DNA of 49,583 bases from Dehalococcoidia bacterium (GCA_025361145.1 JANYAV010000020.1:1-49583); one strand, 5' to 3'; counted from the first letter of the stretch, positions 1 to 9,396 are shown. Numbers and translations are program-made. Notes: a model not told the origin generated them from the letters alone.

Positions 1-537
1 TCTGGTGCCCACAGTAATTGAATTAGCATCCTGGGCTAGGGTGGGGAGCCCCTCTAGGGTGTTGGTTTTCTCATCGTAGATAAAACCCATGGCGAAACTA
101 TCAGCTGGCACCTTGACCGGTATGGTCACTTCCATTATTTCGTTCGAGAGCCCCCCGCCGTTATCCACTTTAATCAGCGGAGTTAGAGGATTAAAAGCTT
201 CACCGAAAGTATGCTTCTGGATAGGCGCATAAGAAATCTTGAAATTACGGTTATCTGTGTAGGAACCAGGAGATACATCTATAACAATGCCTTTTAACGG
301 ACTATCCGGCTGGTCGAGGGTAAAACTTCCTCCCTCTGGTGTGACCAAGATGGGACTGGACTCAATGCTTGCACCGGTTGAGATTGTGCCGGTGATGCCC
401 CTTGGTGGAGCAGGGATAATAGCTGTGGCTTTGGTGGTGATGCTTTTATTCCCGGTATTACTGCCTCCGCAAGCACTCAGAAGAATAGTCATAGCAACTA
501 AAATGGTCATAGCCAGGAAAGCGATTTTACGAGCCAT
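1..537 (-). CDS. lipoprotein, N-terminal part (gene continues past the window start)
   Basis: An open frame of 179 codons starts at ATG 537 and is still open at base 1, so the C-terminus lies outside the window. The start is supported by a GGAG ribosome site about 6 bases upstream. The protein begins with a basic n-region and a hydrophobic stretch ending in the lipobox LSAC (Cys about residue 23), so it should be exported and lipid-anchored. After a short Thr/Ser linker comes a beta-rich region with segments such as GTISTGASIESSP and EVTIPVKVP, which resemble extracellular beta-sandwich domains of Chloroflexota surface proteins. I recognise no enzymatic motif. Function unknown; the lipoprotein call is solid. 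Confidence 0.75.
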   Translation of the reverse strand, partial: MARKIAFLAMTILVAMTILLSACGGSNTGNKSITTKATAIIPAPPRGITGTISTGASIESSPILVTPEGGSFTLDQPDSPLKGIVIDVSPGSYTDNRNFKISYAPIQKHTFGEAFNPLTPLIKVDNGGGLSNEIMEVTIPVKVPADSFAMGFIYDEKTNTLEGLPTLAQDANSITVGTR

Positions 538-920
538 ATTAATCTCCTGCAATAATAGTTTGACTTGTAAAATATTATACCAGAACTCCATTTACAAAAA
601 CGGAGAATAAATAGGAACCAGGCGACAACAATTCTTTAAAAATAATAAAGCAAAGACGAGCCAAAATACTCTCCTAAATATTTTCAAAGTTAAATTTAGC
701 CCGTTAAATCATAAATATCAACCGTTAAATCACCAAGGTTAACCAGGAAAGGACTTTCAACCTGAAGAACTAAGTTGACTCGCCGGAGCGATTCAAGATA
801 GCGGATATAACCTTACAAGGTGGGGACGATATTTCACACTGCTTGACCCCTGCCAACCAGATTCTCCATGCCTGCGGGACTCCAGAATGACAGCTTATGC
901 GTAATATAATTGATGAATTA
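538..920. other. intergenic region without a recognisable gene
   Basis: About 380 bases between the kinase gene end and the lipoprotein start. It must hold the promoter of the minus-strand lipoprotein gene, but I could not pick out a convincing -35/-10 pair. The 11-mer CCGTTAAATCA occurs at about 701 and again at 722. No terminator with a clear U-tract, no RNA gene and no small ORF with a good ribosome site was seen. Confidence 0.5.
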
Positions 921-3509
921 TTAGGCTAATTGCTGATTGACAGGAAGACTGAAGCTGAATTTGGAGCCTTGAACCGGCTGGCTTTCCACCCAGATTTTAC
1001 CACCGTGGGCTTCCACGACACCCTTGCTGATAGCCAGTCCCAGCCCTGTGCCTTTACTCTTGCCCTCCACCACCTGCCGTGCCTGGTAGAACCGGTTGAA
1101 CAGATTGGAAATTACCTCCGGCGGCATGCCGATGCCGTGGTCCTGCACGCTGAATACCACGCTACTACCTTTGAGTAAGGCTTCTATTTCAATCTGGCTA
1201 CCTTCGGGAGAGAATTTAACGGCATTCTCCACCAGGTTGATGATAACCTGGCCTATTCTGACTTTGTCTGCTTGAAGCGGAGGCAAATCAGGCAATATTG
1301 TTTTCTTCAACTTGTGTTTCGCGGTTATAGTAGAGAGGAAAAACTCGGCGGAATCCAGAATTTCCTTGACGCTGTAAAGACTTTTATCCAGTACCATTTT
1401 GCCTGAATCAATTATGGACATATCCAGCAACTCTTTGATCAGCACGGTCAAATGATCAGTCTCTATGTTGGCCGATTTCAGGAAATCCAGCTGCTGTTCT
1501 TTGCTCCATTCGACGTCCGGCTCGATCAGGGTTTCAATAAAGCCTTTAATGATGGCTAAAGGGGTCCTCAATTCGTGAGAGACATTGGCCAGCAGAGCGC
1601 TCTTGGCCTGATTGGTGCGCTGCAAAGCTTCTATTTCTATTGTTTTGGCTTCGGATAGTTTGCGCTCGGTGATGTCCTCCGAGATACCCAAGAGGTATTT
1701 CGTGACCCCATCAGCACCCCGGATGCAGATCTTCTGGGTATGAAGCAGCCGTTGGCCTTTCCTGGCAGTCAGGATAGTTTCTTCCGGGATGTCCAATATG
1801 CCAGCTTTGCTATCAAGCACTGCCCTATCTTTAGCCATAAAGTTCGCTGCTTGTTCGGGGGGAAAAAGGTCCAGATTATTCTTGCCGAGCAAGGCCTGAC
1901 GGTCATAACCTAAAAGCTCTTCGCCCGCACGATTAAATAAGACAAAACGGAGATCAGTTGCTTCCTTAAGGAAAATCATGAGCGGAATATTTTCAATGAT
2001 CGACTCGACTAGTCGCTTCGATTCCTGCAGTTCCTGTTCCGCCTTCTTACGCTTGGTAAAATCATGGAAAGTGTGCGCTAAGGCCACCATTTTACCGTCA
2101 CCATCCAGTACGGGTGACGAGGTCAGGATATAATGTCTGCCATTTTCGTATATTTCACCTCTGCCTGGCATACCTGTACTTAGCGTCTCCACACAGGGGC
2201 AACCGCAAATGGGAGCAGTCAGCCCATGAATCACCTCATAACATTTCTTACCGATTAGTTCTTTTTCTGTTTTACCGGCGGCCCGGCAACCTGCCGCGTT
2301 AACTCTTAGAAACTTATGCTCGGGGGATATGAGAGTTACAATATCTGTCACCGCGTCAAAAGTGCTCTGCCATTCCCGAGCCGTCGTTTTGGCTTCTTCA
2401 AGCAAGACTTTGATCTCATGCTCGGTCTTTTTTAGTTCTGTGATATCTTCAAAGGTGGTATAAACCTGGTAGGGCAATGCTTCACCCGGCTTGAATTGGG
2501 GAACGGCGTTGATATCAAGCCAGGTATATTCATTATCGGCAGGATGCAATACGCCCAGTCTGGCATTTCGCACCTCTTTCCCTGTTCTTAAGGCCACCAT
2601 AGCCGGATGATTATCTTCGGAATAAGGCGAACCGTCTTCATGAATAGCTTTCAATTCTTGATTGAAAGAGATCTTTCCTAGCATGTGATTGCGGGTCAAG
2701 CCCAAAATTCGTTCAGCGGCGGGGTTGGTGGATATGATGTAACCGGCGGCATCATGATACACTACCCCCTGCAACATAGTTTCAAACAATGTCCGGTATT
2801 TTGCTTCATTCTCACGCAGCGCTTGCCCGGCCTGCCTGGTTTCTAAAGACAGGCGCCGGTTGACCATCAGTATAAGGCTAATGGCGAGAAAGATGATAGC
2901 CACGTTGTACAACATCACCATTGAGGTGTCAAATAAACCATCTTTAAAATAGTCATTGCTGGTTGGGGGAAAAGTAATGAATCCCATGATTCTGGCCAGG
3001 CAGATCACCAGAATTATAATAAAGGCGATACCCGGGACCATCGCGATAGAGCGGATTTCCCGGCTCGCTCCTCTGAACAGCAGCCAGATGCTTAAACAGG
3101 AAGCCAGCGCAAGACCAATCGATATGTTAAAATTTCTGGCTAGCAATTCATTATTGACATAGGTAAAATACAGGTGGACCAGGATGAAAGCAGCCATATA
3201 GGCCGGTATGATAAAGTTTAGCCAAACCGGGCTTTTCTTGCCAGTAAAAAGGACCAGGCCATAATAAAGCACCAGGGTTCCGCCGACGATGAGGCTGTTG
3301 CTCAGCACCATCGAGGCCCAATCGGGTATGACCCCGCGTAATGCAATCAATATAGTCCCGCTTACCAGCATGGCAAAATCTAAAGCCCAAAATTGCAGAC
3401 CCTTGTATTTATTATGATTCAGCTGCCACAACCGCAGTAGTTCGATCAGGCAGACAATATTGAGCAGAACATTGGTTATCATCACTGTTTTCATATCAAG
3501 AGCGATCAT
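921..3509 (-). CDS. 7TM-PAS sensor histidine kinase
   Basis: Membrane histidine kinase of about 862 residues. Residues 1-215 contain about seven hydrophobic segments, an integral membrane sensor rather than a periplasmic one. Three PAS domains follow (about 240-360, 375-490 and 500-620), then a HisKA dimerisation domain with the phospho-acceptor motif NVSHELRTPL and a HATPase_c domain with N box NLVENAVKFSP, DHGIGMPP and GTGLGLAI. ATG 3509 is preferred over TTG 3512 because GGAGGG lies 5 bases upstream; it overlaps the upstream kinase's stop as TGATG, implying translational coupling. Its kinase core is a close paralog of the upstream kinase (shared KGFIETLIE and LLDMS.IDSGK). No response regulator is encoded nearby, so the partner is unknown. 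Confidence 0.9.
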   Translation of the reverse strand: MIALDMKTVMITNVLLNIVCLIELLRLWQLNHNKYKGLQFWALDFAMLVSGTILIALRGVIPDWASMVLSNSLIVGGTLVLYYGLVLFTGKKSPVWLNFIIPAYMAAFILVHLYFTYVNNELLARNFNISIGLALASCLSIWLLFRGASREIRSIAMVPGIAFIIILVICLARIMGFITFPPTSNDYFKDGLFDTSMVMLYNVAIIFLAISLILMVNRRLSLETRQAGQALRENEAKYRTLFETMLQGVVYHDAAGYIISTNPAAERILGLTRNHMLGKISFNQELKAIHEDGSPYSEDNHPAMVALRTGKEVRNARLGVLHPADNEYTWLDINAVPQFKPGEALPYQVYTTFEDITELKKTEHEIKVLLEEAKTTAREWQSTFDAVTDIVTLISPEHKFLRVNAAGCRAAGKTEKELIGKKCYEVIHGLTAPICGCPCVETLSTGMPGRGEIYENGRHYILTSSPVLDGDGKMVALAHTFHDFTKRKKAEQELQESKRLVESIIENIPLMIFLKEATDLRFVLFNRAGEELLGYDRQALLGKNNLDLFPPEQAANFMAKDRAVLDSKAGILDIPEETILTARKGQRLLHTQKICIRGADGVTKYLLGISEDITERKLSEAKTIEIEALQRTNQAKSALLANVSHELRTPLAIIKGFIETLIEPDVEWSKEQQLDFLKSANIETDHLTVLIKELLDMSIIDSGKMVLDKSLYSVKEILDSAEFFLSTITAKHKLKKTILPDLPPLQADKVRIGQVIINLVENAVKFSPEGSQIEIEALLKGSSVVFSVQDHGIGMPPEVISNLFNRFYQARQVVEGKSKGTGLGLAISKGVVEAHGGKIWVESQPVQGSKFSFSLPVNQQLA

Positions 3510-6500
3510 CAAAGCCCTCCTGAGCCTGGCATTATTTTACCGGAATTCTCAGCAGTACTTAGAGGTATGTTGAAACTGAACCTGGAACCCTGGCCTTCCT
3601 GGCTTTCCACCCAGATTTTACCGCCGTGGGCTTCTACTATGCCTTTACAGATAGTCAGTCCCAAACCGCTGCCACTGCTCTGGCCAGAAACCACCTGTCG
3701 AGCTTGATAGAAGCGATTGAATAAACTGTTTAGCACTTCCGGCGGCATGCCTATGCCGTAATCCTGAACACTGAAGACCAGAGCATCATCGGCAGCTTTA
3801 ACCGCAACGCCAATCTGGCTGTCTGCAGGTGAAAATTTAGTAGCGTTCTCCACCAGGTTGGTGATGACCTGGCCTATCCTGCCTTTATCCCCGAACAGCG
3901 GCGGCAAATCAGGGGCAAGGCTGACCTCCAGTTTGTGTTTAGCCGCGATCACCGAAAGAACACCGGAGACCGACTCTAAAATTTCACTCACTTCATAAGA
4001 ACGCTTGTCCAGTACCAGTTTACCTGAATCAATACGCGACATATCCAGTAAATCTTTGATGAGCAAGGTTAAACGGTCAGTTTCTTTATTGGCTGCTTGC
4101 AGAAATTCCAACTGCTGTTTTTTAGTCCACTTAACGTCGGTTTCGATCAGGGTTTCAATAAAGCCCTTGATGGAGGTTAGCGGGGTCCTCAGCTCATGAG
4201 AAACGTTGGCCAGCAAATCACTCTTAATTTGGTCAGTTTTTTTCAAGGTTTCAATTTCTATCCTTTGGATTTCAGAATTCTTTAAATCTTGGATGTCAGT
4301 GCAAGTGCCAAACCATTTAAGAATTTCTCCGTCAGCGTTTAATATGGGAATACCGCGAATTAACCACCAATGGTAGGTGCCATCAAAGCGCCGTAATCGG
4401 CAGTTTAGTGAGTACTTTTCGTGGTGTTGTGTCGCACGTTGCCAGGCCTCCCAGGCGCGCTGCTTATCTTCGGGGTGGAAAGGTTTGATCCAACCCTCTC
4501 CGTAACTTTCTTCAAGTGTCAACCCCGTGTAATCAACCCATCGCTGATTGAAATAAATATTCCATCCATCCGGCCGTGTAATCCAGACGATTTGCGGTAT
4601 TAACTCAACCAAAGAGCGAAAGTCTGCCTCACTCTTACGCAGCGCATCTTCCGCCTGCTTGCGCTCAGTGATGTTTTCAACTATTGTAGCGAAGTAGCCC
4701 TTTTGGGGAGCATAGGTTGTCACAGAATACCATTGTTTTAGGGCTGCTGAGTATTGTTCAAGTCTGGTTTCCTGTCCCGTGTTTGCTACTGTCCCATATA
4801 TTTTAATCCAATTAGCATCGTCTCTCGTGATTCCAGGGATAACATCTGTAACTTTCTTTCCAATAATGTTCGCGGCTTCTAACCCCGTCATACTCTCGAA
4901 AACTTTATTTACTTCAAGGAAGATATAATCCACCGGTTCTCCTGTTTTATTATTAACAATACGATGCAGCGCGAATCCATTGGTCATGTTATCAAAAAGA
5001 GAATGATACTTTTGCTCGGATTCCTTCAGGTCGTCTACCGCCTGCTTGCGCTTAGTGATATCCTGATAAACCACCTGGTATTGTGGTTGGCCTCCCCAAA
5101 GTACTTCTTTACGCAAAACCTGGAGCCGGCGAATCGTGCCGTCTTTACGCACAATACTGATTTCATATTTATCATCTACCGGCTCACCGATTTTGCGTTT
5201 TTGTCTTCTCTCCTGGAATTCTGCATAGCTCTGGGGGGTATAGTGTTTTTTTACATTAGTAAAATCCAGTTCCTTCAGATTTTCGTAACCGTAAATATCC
5301 AGTAAAGCCCGGTTGGCATATAACGTCTTACCGTCTTTAGTGGCAATACGGATGCCCAATGGGGAGTTGTCCATTGAGTTGCGGAGGTTCTCCTCGGATT
5401 CAATCAAAGCTTGTTCAATGTTTTTGCGTTCGGTAATATCCTGAAAAATTCCTTGATTTTGCAGTTTATTTCCCCAAAGAGTTTCCTTAAAAATAACCTG
5501 ACAATAACCGACTGAGCCGTCTTTGCGTACAATGCTGATTTCCATTTTATCAGGTACCGGCTCGCCACGGAGGGTCCGGTCTTTTCGTAGCTGGTATTCG
5601 GCCTGGGTCGCGGGGGTATAGCGGTTTTTACCCGGTGCATCAAACTCTGCCAGAGTATCATAGCCCCAGATATCCAGTAAAGACCGGTTGGCATATAATG
5701 TCTTACCGTCTTTACTGCTAATACGCATGCCCAATGGGGAGTTGTCGATTGAGTTGCGGAAGTTTTCTTCTGAAACTCTTAAGGCTTCCTCCGCCTGCTT
5801 GCGTTCGGTAATGTCCTGATACAATGCCATGTGTTGTTTTTTGTTTGCCCACATCACTTCCCGGTTAATATCGAGGAGATGGGTTATGGCGCCGTCTTTG
5901 CGCACAATGCTGACTTCAAAGCAATCAGGTACTGCCTCACCGCGCTGGCGCATCTCCTTGCGGATCCGGAATTTAGCCTGGCTTTCGGCTGTAAAGCGGC
6001 TGCCCAAAGGTTTGGTCTGAAACTCTGCCAGACTTTCGCAGCCACATAAATCTAGCAAAGCACGGTTCACATATAGTGTCTCACGGTCTTCAGTCGCAAC
6101 ACGGATGCCTAAAGGGGAGTTGTCCATTGAGTTGCGGAAGTTCTCCTCGGATTCAATCAAAGCTTGTTCAATGTTTTTGCGTTCGGTGATGTCCTGCACC
6201 GTTCCGACAATTTTTATTACGCGGCCTTGCTCATTCTTATCAGGGTGCAGTACCGTATGATACCAGACCATTTTTCCGCTGGGTAGGACAATCTTAAAAT
6301 CGTTAGATAAAGTCTGCCCATACTCGATCACCTGGGCTGCTTGATTCCTTAATAAACTGTTCTGTTCGGGTGAATAGTAAGCGGCTTCTTCTTCCGGAGA
6401 AGGAGGGCCGAGCCCGGGGTCACGCTCATATAAAATATAGGTTTCTTTGGACCAAAATAAAGAATTGTTTTCAATATCAAATTCCCAACCGCCGATGCGG

Positions 6501-6586
6501 CCTAATATTTGGGATTGCTTGAGACGCTCTTCGCTTTTCATCAGGTCGTCCTCAGCTATTTTGCACTTTTTTACCTCTTCAGCCAA
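3509..6586 (-). CDS. multi-PAS histidine kinase, probably the C-terminal part of a split gene
   Basis: This frame encodes six PAS domains in series, then HisKA (NVSHELRTPLTSIKG) and HATPase_c (NLVENATKFSP, DYGIGMPP, GSGLGLTI). PAS 2-4 (about residues 145-520) are tandem paralogs sharing NSPLGIR, ANRALLDI and EISIVRKDG. The nominal start at 6586 is a TTG with no good ribosome site. It lies inside a coiled linker whose sequence LVSRDELAEEVKK mirrors LVSRDKLAQEVAE at the end of the upstream Cache-HAMP frame. A -1 shift at the A6 tract (6607-6612) joins the two frames seamlessly, so the real product is probably a ~1440-residue membrane kinase with an extracytoplasmic Cache sensor. As annotated, it would be a soluble kinase without its input domain. 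Confidence 0.85.
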   Translation of the reverse strand: MAEEVKKCKIAEDDLMKSEERLKQSQILGRIGGWEFDIENNSLFWSKETYILYERDPGLGPPSPEEEAAYYSPEQNSLLRNQAAQVIEYGQTLSNDFKIVLPSGKMVWYHTVLHPDKNEQGRVIKIVGTVQDITERKNIEQALIESEENFRNSMDNSPLGIRVATEDRETLYVNRALLDLCGCESLAEFQTKPLGSRFTAESQAKFRIRKEMRQRGEAVPDCFEVSIVRKDGAITHLLDINREVMWANKKQHMALYQDITERKQAEEALRVSEENFRNSIDNSPLGMRISSKDGKTLYANRSLLDIWGYDTLAEFDAPGKNRYTPATQAEYQLRKDRTLRGEPVPDKMEISIVRKDGSVGYCQVIFKETLWGNKLQNQGIFQDITERKNIEQALIESEENLRNSMDNSPLGIRIATKDGKTLYANRALLDIYGYENLKELDFTNVKKHYTPQSYAEFQERRQKRKIGEPVDDKYEISIVRKDGTIRRLQVLRKEVLWGGQPQYQVVYQDITKRKQAVDDLKESEQKYHSLFDNMTNGFALHRIVNNKTGEPVDYIFLEVNKVFESMTGLEAANIIGKKVTDVIPGITRDDANWIKIYGTVANTGQETRLEQYSAALKQWYSVTTYAPQKGYFATIVENITERKQAEDALRKSEADFRSLVELIPQIVWITRPDGWNIYFNQRWVDYTGLTLEESYGEGWIKPFHPEDKQRAWEAWQRATQHHEKYSLNCRLRRFDGTYHWWLIRGIPILNADGEILKWFGTCTDIQDLKNSEIQRIEIETLKKTDQIKSDLLANVSHELRTPLTSIKGFIETLIETDVKWTKKQQLEFLQAANKETDRLTLLIKDLLDMSRIDSGKLVLDKRSYEVSEILESVSGVLSVIAAKHKLEVSLAPDLPPLFGDKGRIGQVITNLVENATKFSPADSQIGVAVKAADDALVFSVQDYGIGMPPEVLNSLFNRFYQARQVVSGQSSGSGLGLTICKGIVEAHGGKIWVESQEGQGSRFSFNIPLSTAENSGKIMPGSGGL
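5363..5443. repeat. DNA repeat, copy 1, within the PAS array
   Basis: A stretch of about 80 bases here is nearly identical to 6115-6196. Both encode the junction DITERKNIEQALIESEEN plus the start of the next PAS domain. Identity at DNA level, including synonymous positions, exceeds that of the rest of the PAS paralogs, which suggests recent duplication or gene conversion inside the kinase gene. Confidence 0.7.
6115..6196. repeat. DNA repeat, copy 2, within the PAS array
   Basis: Partner of the repeat at 5363-5443, differing at only a few bases. Recombination between the copies would delete or add whole PAS domains (about 750 bases) in frame. Confidence 0.7.
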
Positions 6587-7815
6587 TTCATCCCTGGAGA
6601 CCAGTGTTTTTTCAAAGTTTCTTCGGCTTTCAGACGCTCGGCAACCTCTTGAGCTAACTTATCACGGGAAACCAGGGTATTCTTCAGCGTTGCGGTCATG
6701 CTGCTGAAGGCACGAGATAAATCACCAATTTCATCATGGTCTTTAACGGCGATCTTAAAGTCCAGGTTGCCCCGCCCGATTTCCTGAGTTCCTTTAACCA
6801 GGCGGCGAATCGGCACCGTGATGCCGAGTACCAGGATAATGCCGAGAAGGGCTGCCAGCAGCGAAATAAAGACGGTAGAGAGAGTCGCTTGAGAGGTCAG
6901 TGATCTAATAATGGCTAAAGCTGAAGCGCTGGGGGTAACAATCATAATGCTCCAGGGTAAATCAGGCACCGGGGCGAAACCGATCAACTGCGATTCTCCG
7001 CTGCTGCCGGTGGTTTCGATCATACCTCTTTCACCAGCTAACAGACGGCCGGTGAATCTTTTATCCCCGGTTAACGGCTGGACATCAAGCTGATGATCAC
7101 GATCTGCCAGTATGATGCCGCCATCGCGGATATCCACCAGGGTAGCCCGGCTGTTAGTGCCGTAATTGATATTCACAATTACATCGGACAATGCATCGGG
7201 ATAGATTGAGCCGGTTATCACACCTATGACCTGTCCCTGGTCGTCCAATATCGGCACAGCGTATGGTGATGAGGGTTTATTACCTGCCCTTGATATTATC
7301 GGCACACTCTGGAAGGGCCGCCCCGTAGCTACTGCCTGTTGAAACCATTCACGGTCGGCAAAGGATTGACCGATTCCAGCGGACTCTGCCAGGCTGCTAA
7401 CTCTTTGTATTCCTTTAAAATCAAAGATAGCGCAGGCTTGAAGAACTGTCTGAGTTTGGACGAACTCCGCCAGAGTTGAATGCAGCTTCTCCGGATTGTC
7501 AGCCAGAACAGCCTCCCGAATATCCGCTCTGGCGGCTAATACCTGTACCGGTAATTGAGCACTTTTCATACAGTGTGACGTCAAGTCGGCGGCCAAATTA
7601 GCCTCGGCTAGATTATCCTGGAGGACTTGCTTACGCAGCTCGTCACGGCTGGTTTTAATCGTTACCATTCCAACAATCCCGCCAGCTAGCAGAGCTACCA
7701 GGACTACCAGGCTCAGAAATTTAACGCCAATAGTCATACGCGGAGTCATTCTACGGCGGATAACTTTAACCATCGTGCGTCGCTTTGAAGATGAACTTTG
7801 AGTATTTTCAACCAT
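6571..7815 (-). CDS. Cache-HAMP sensor, probably the N-terminal part of a split kinase
   Basis: 414 residues from ATG 7815 (GGAGCAA upstream). A transmembrane helix near residues 30-52 is followed by a double-Cache type extracytoplasmic domain (about 55-300; motifs GIGQSFADREWFQQAV and PIISRAGNKPSSPYAVPI), a second transmembrane helix (about 310-335), a HAMP domain (VPIRRLVKGTQEIGRGNLDFK) and the start of a signalling coiled coil. The last 13 residues after the repeated linker (HWSPGMNWLKR) do not look like coiled coil. They appear only because the frame runs on after an A6 tract. It has neither a kinase nor a methyl-accepting domain of its own. It overlaps the next frame by 16 bases. First gene of the sensor operon; the promoter should lie in 7816-8184. 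Confidence 0.85.
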   Translation of the reverse strand: MVENTQSSSSKRRTMVKVIRRRMTPRMTIGVKFLSLVVLVALLAGGIVGMVTIKTSRDELRKQVLQDNLAEANLAADLTSHCMKSAQLPVQVLAARADIREAVLADNPEKLHSTLAEFVQTQTVLQACAIFDFKGIQRVSSLAESAGIGQSFADREWFQQAVATGRPFQSVPIISRAGNKPSSPYAVPILDDQGQVIGVITGSIYPDALSDVIVNINYGTNSRATLVDIRDGGIILADRDHQLDVQPLTGDKRFTGRLLAGERGMIETTGSSGESQLIGFAPVPDLPWSIMIVTPSASALAIIRSLTSQATLSTVFISLLAALLGIILVLGITVPIRRLVKGTQEIGRGNLDFKIAVKDHDEIGDLSRAFSSMTATLKNTLVSRDKLAQEVAERLKAEETLKKHWSPGMNWLKR

Positions 7816-8184
7816 CAATTGCTCCTGGATTAACCTCCCGGACGACTTATCTTTGTGCCTTTACACTATATGGCAGAAAAAAGCCTGGCGCATTCTCTCT
7901 TTTATGCTTAAAGTCGTGAATGGCAATCCTGGAACTGTGATTCTATATACATATGGGATAATAGGCTTAGTCTAGCTCTCCACCCCCAGGTTGTCAACTG
8001 GGACAGATACGGTGATCTGCCCCCCCCCAAAGGGGGCTATTTGCGGGCTAAAATGGTATATTGGAGGGGAAGACTTGAGCTGCGAGCTTCCAGTTGCCAG
8101 CTGCGAGCTTCAATTTCCAATAACCAGGATACAATAACCAAATAAATTCCAAATTACAAATAAGATAAACAATTAGCGAGAGAC
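7816..8184. other. divergent intergenic region with a short direct repeat
   Basis: About 370 bases between the minus-strand sensor operon and the plus-strand MYG1-like gene. It holds the 13-base direct repeat AGCTGCGAGCTTC at 8078-8090 and 8099-8111, a C9 run near 8020-8030, and an A/T-rich stretch of CAAAT/CCAAAT words near 8115-8165. Promoters for both directions must lie here, but no hexamer pair stands out. Confidence 0.45.
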
Positions 8185-9000
8185 ATGAAAAACGAGTTAA
8201 TAATTACTCATCCGGGGAGTGCGCATTTTGACGATCTGACGGCGGTGAGCCTGATATTAGCCGGACACCCGGACACGGAATTCAAGATTGAGCGGCGTGA
8301 ACCGACTCTGTCAGAACTGGACAACCCGGAAATCTGGGTGGTAGACGTGGGCGACAGGCATGAACCAGATAAACGCAACTTCGATCATCACCAGTCGCTG
8401 GATTGCCCGGCCGGATTCGTGCTGGTAGCAGACTACCTGGGTCTACTAGACACACTATCCGTGCTGTCCTGGTGGCAGTTCAAAGACAGCGTAGACCGCT
8501 TCGGCCCCGTTAAAAGCTCACTGAAGTTTAAAGCGGGCGATGACCTGGTAAACCGCAGTCCGACAGAAGAATGGCTGGTAGATAGATTCGCCTCCGAGCC
8601 GCAGGCCATGCTGCCGCTGTTGAAGTCGTTCGGGGCCAATATCATCAAAAACGCCAGAGGGCTTAAAAAACAGGTGGATTTCTGGAAGAACGCCCAGAGA
8701 CTGATCATCGCAGGGGTGCCTGCCGTAATAGGCGAGACCAGAGAGAGTTTTGGCTTAGAGGAATTCCGCCGATTGGAGAAGAACCCTCCGGATATCGTGA
8801 TTTCAATGGACAGGCGCAGCGAAGGCTGGCGGCTGTACCGCTATGAGGGTACGCCGGTAAATTTTTACCTTCTGGCAGACCGACCCGAAATTGAATTCGC
8901 CCATAAAAGCGGGTTTATGGCCAAGACGAAGGAAAAATTGCCCATTAATGACCTAATCGAGTTGGTGAGTAAAGCGGTCATTACAAATCCCAAATCATAA
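8185..9000 (+). CDS. MYG1/UPF0160-like DHH-type putative metal-dependent hydrolase
   Basis: 271 residues. The N-terminus THPGSAHFDDLTAV resembles the TH.G.FHCDE motif of MYG1 proteins. It is followed by VVDVGDRHEPDKRNFDHHQS, matching the family's VVDVGG.YD...R.DHHQ element. The His and Asp residues there are expected metal ligands of a DHH-phosphoesterase-like fold; eukaryotic MYG1 is reported to be a 3'-5' RNA exonuclease. The protein is somewhat shorter than the usual 300-350 residues. The ribosome site (GCGAGAG) is weak. Followed 59 bases later, on the same strand, by a DUF3820 gene, probably one transcript. Family assignment is good; substrate unknown. Confidence 0.7.
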   Translation: MKNELIITHPGSAHFDDLTAVSLILAGHPDTEFKIERREPTLSELDNPEIWVVDVGDRHEPDKRNFDHHQSLDCPAGFVLVADYLGLLDTLSVLSWWQFKDSVDRFGPVKSSLKFKAGDDLVNRSPTEEWLVDRFASEPQAMLPLLKSFGANIIKNARGLKKQVDFWKNAQRLIIAGVPAVIGETRESFGLEEFRRLEKNPPDIVISMDRRSEGWRLYRYEGTPVNFYLLADRPEIEFAHKSGFMAKTKEKLPINDLIELVSKAVITNPKS

Positions 9001-9059
9001 GCTACAAATCTCAAATAACGTCTAAATCTCAAATTTCAAACAAAAGATCGAGAACGTAA

Positions 9060-9299
9060 GTGGAACAGAAACCGAGACCGATGAATAATGCAAAAGTGTT
9101 GCTGGAGTTAACGACTACCAAAATGCCGTTTGGGAAATACAAAAATAGGCTGCTGTGCGATCTGCCGGTGAATTACCTGGAGTGGTTCAATCGCAAGGGC
9201 TTCCCGCCGGCAGAATTGGGTATTCAGCTAGCCGCGATTTATGAGATAAAGGCCAATGGACTAGAATACTTGCTGAAGCCGTTAAGAGGAAATGGATAA
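9060..9299 (+). CDS. DUF3820 family small protein
   Basis: 79 residues from GTG 9060; ATG 9081 is an equally possible start, and neither has a strong ribosome site. The core KMPFGKYKNRLLCDLPVNYL and WFNRKGFPPAELG is the DUF3820 signature (PFGKYKG..L.DLP..YL.WF..KGFP.GELG). The family is of unknown biochemical function; some members are described as putative quorum-sensing-regulated proteins. It follows the MYG1-like gene on the same strand and is probably cotranscribed with it. The gap before it is rich in CAAAT-type words. Confidence 0.75.
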   Translation: MEQKPRPMNNAKVLLELTTTKMPFGKYKNRLLCDLPVNYLEWFNRKGFPPAELGIQLAAIYEIKANGLEYLLKPLRGNG

Positions 9300-9356
9300 G
9301 TTAAAGTAAAAAGTAACAAAGTCCCCAGACTGACAAAGAAGCTCTGTTTCAAAAGG

Positions 9357-9396
9357 TGACACCTTACTATAAAGGCGATAGGACCGCAAGGTGTCA
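9357..9396. terminator. inverted repeat between convergent genes
   Basis: TGACACCTT (9357-9365) and AAGGTGTCA (9388-9396) form a 9-bp stem with a 22-base loop, between the convergent DUF3820 and PFK genes. No U-tract follows, so termination is only a guess from its position. Confidence 0.35.

Noticed and set aside
6571-7815. Cache-HAMP frame as a stand-alone chemoreceptor
   Set aside because: No methyl-accepting domain. The C-terminal residues after the A6 tract are frame-shifted linker, so a split kinase fits better.
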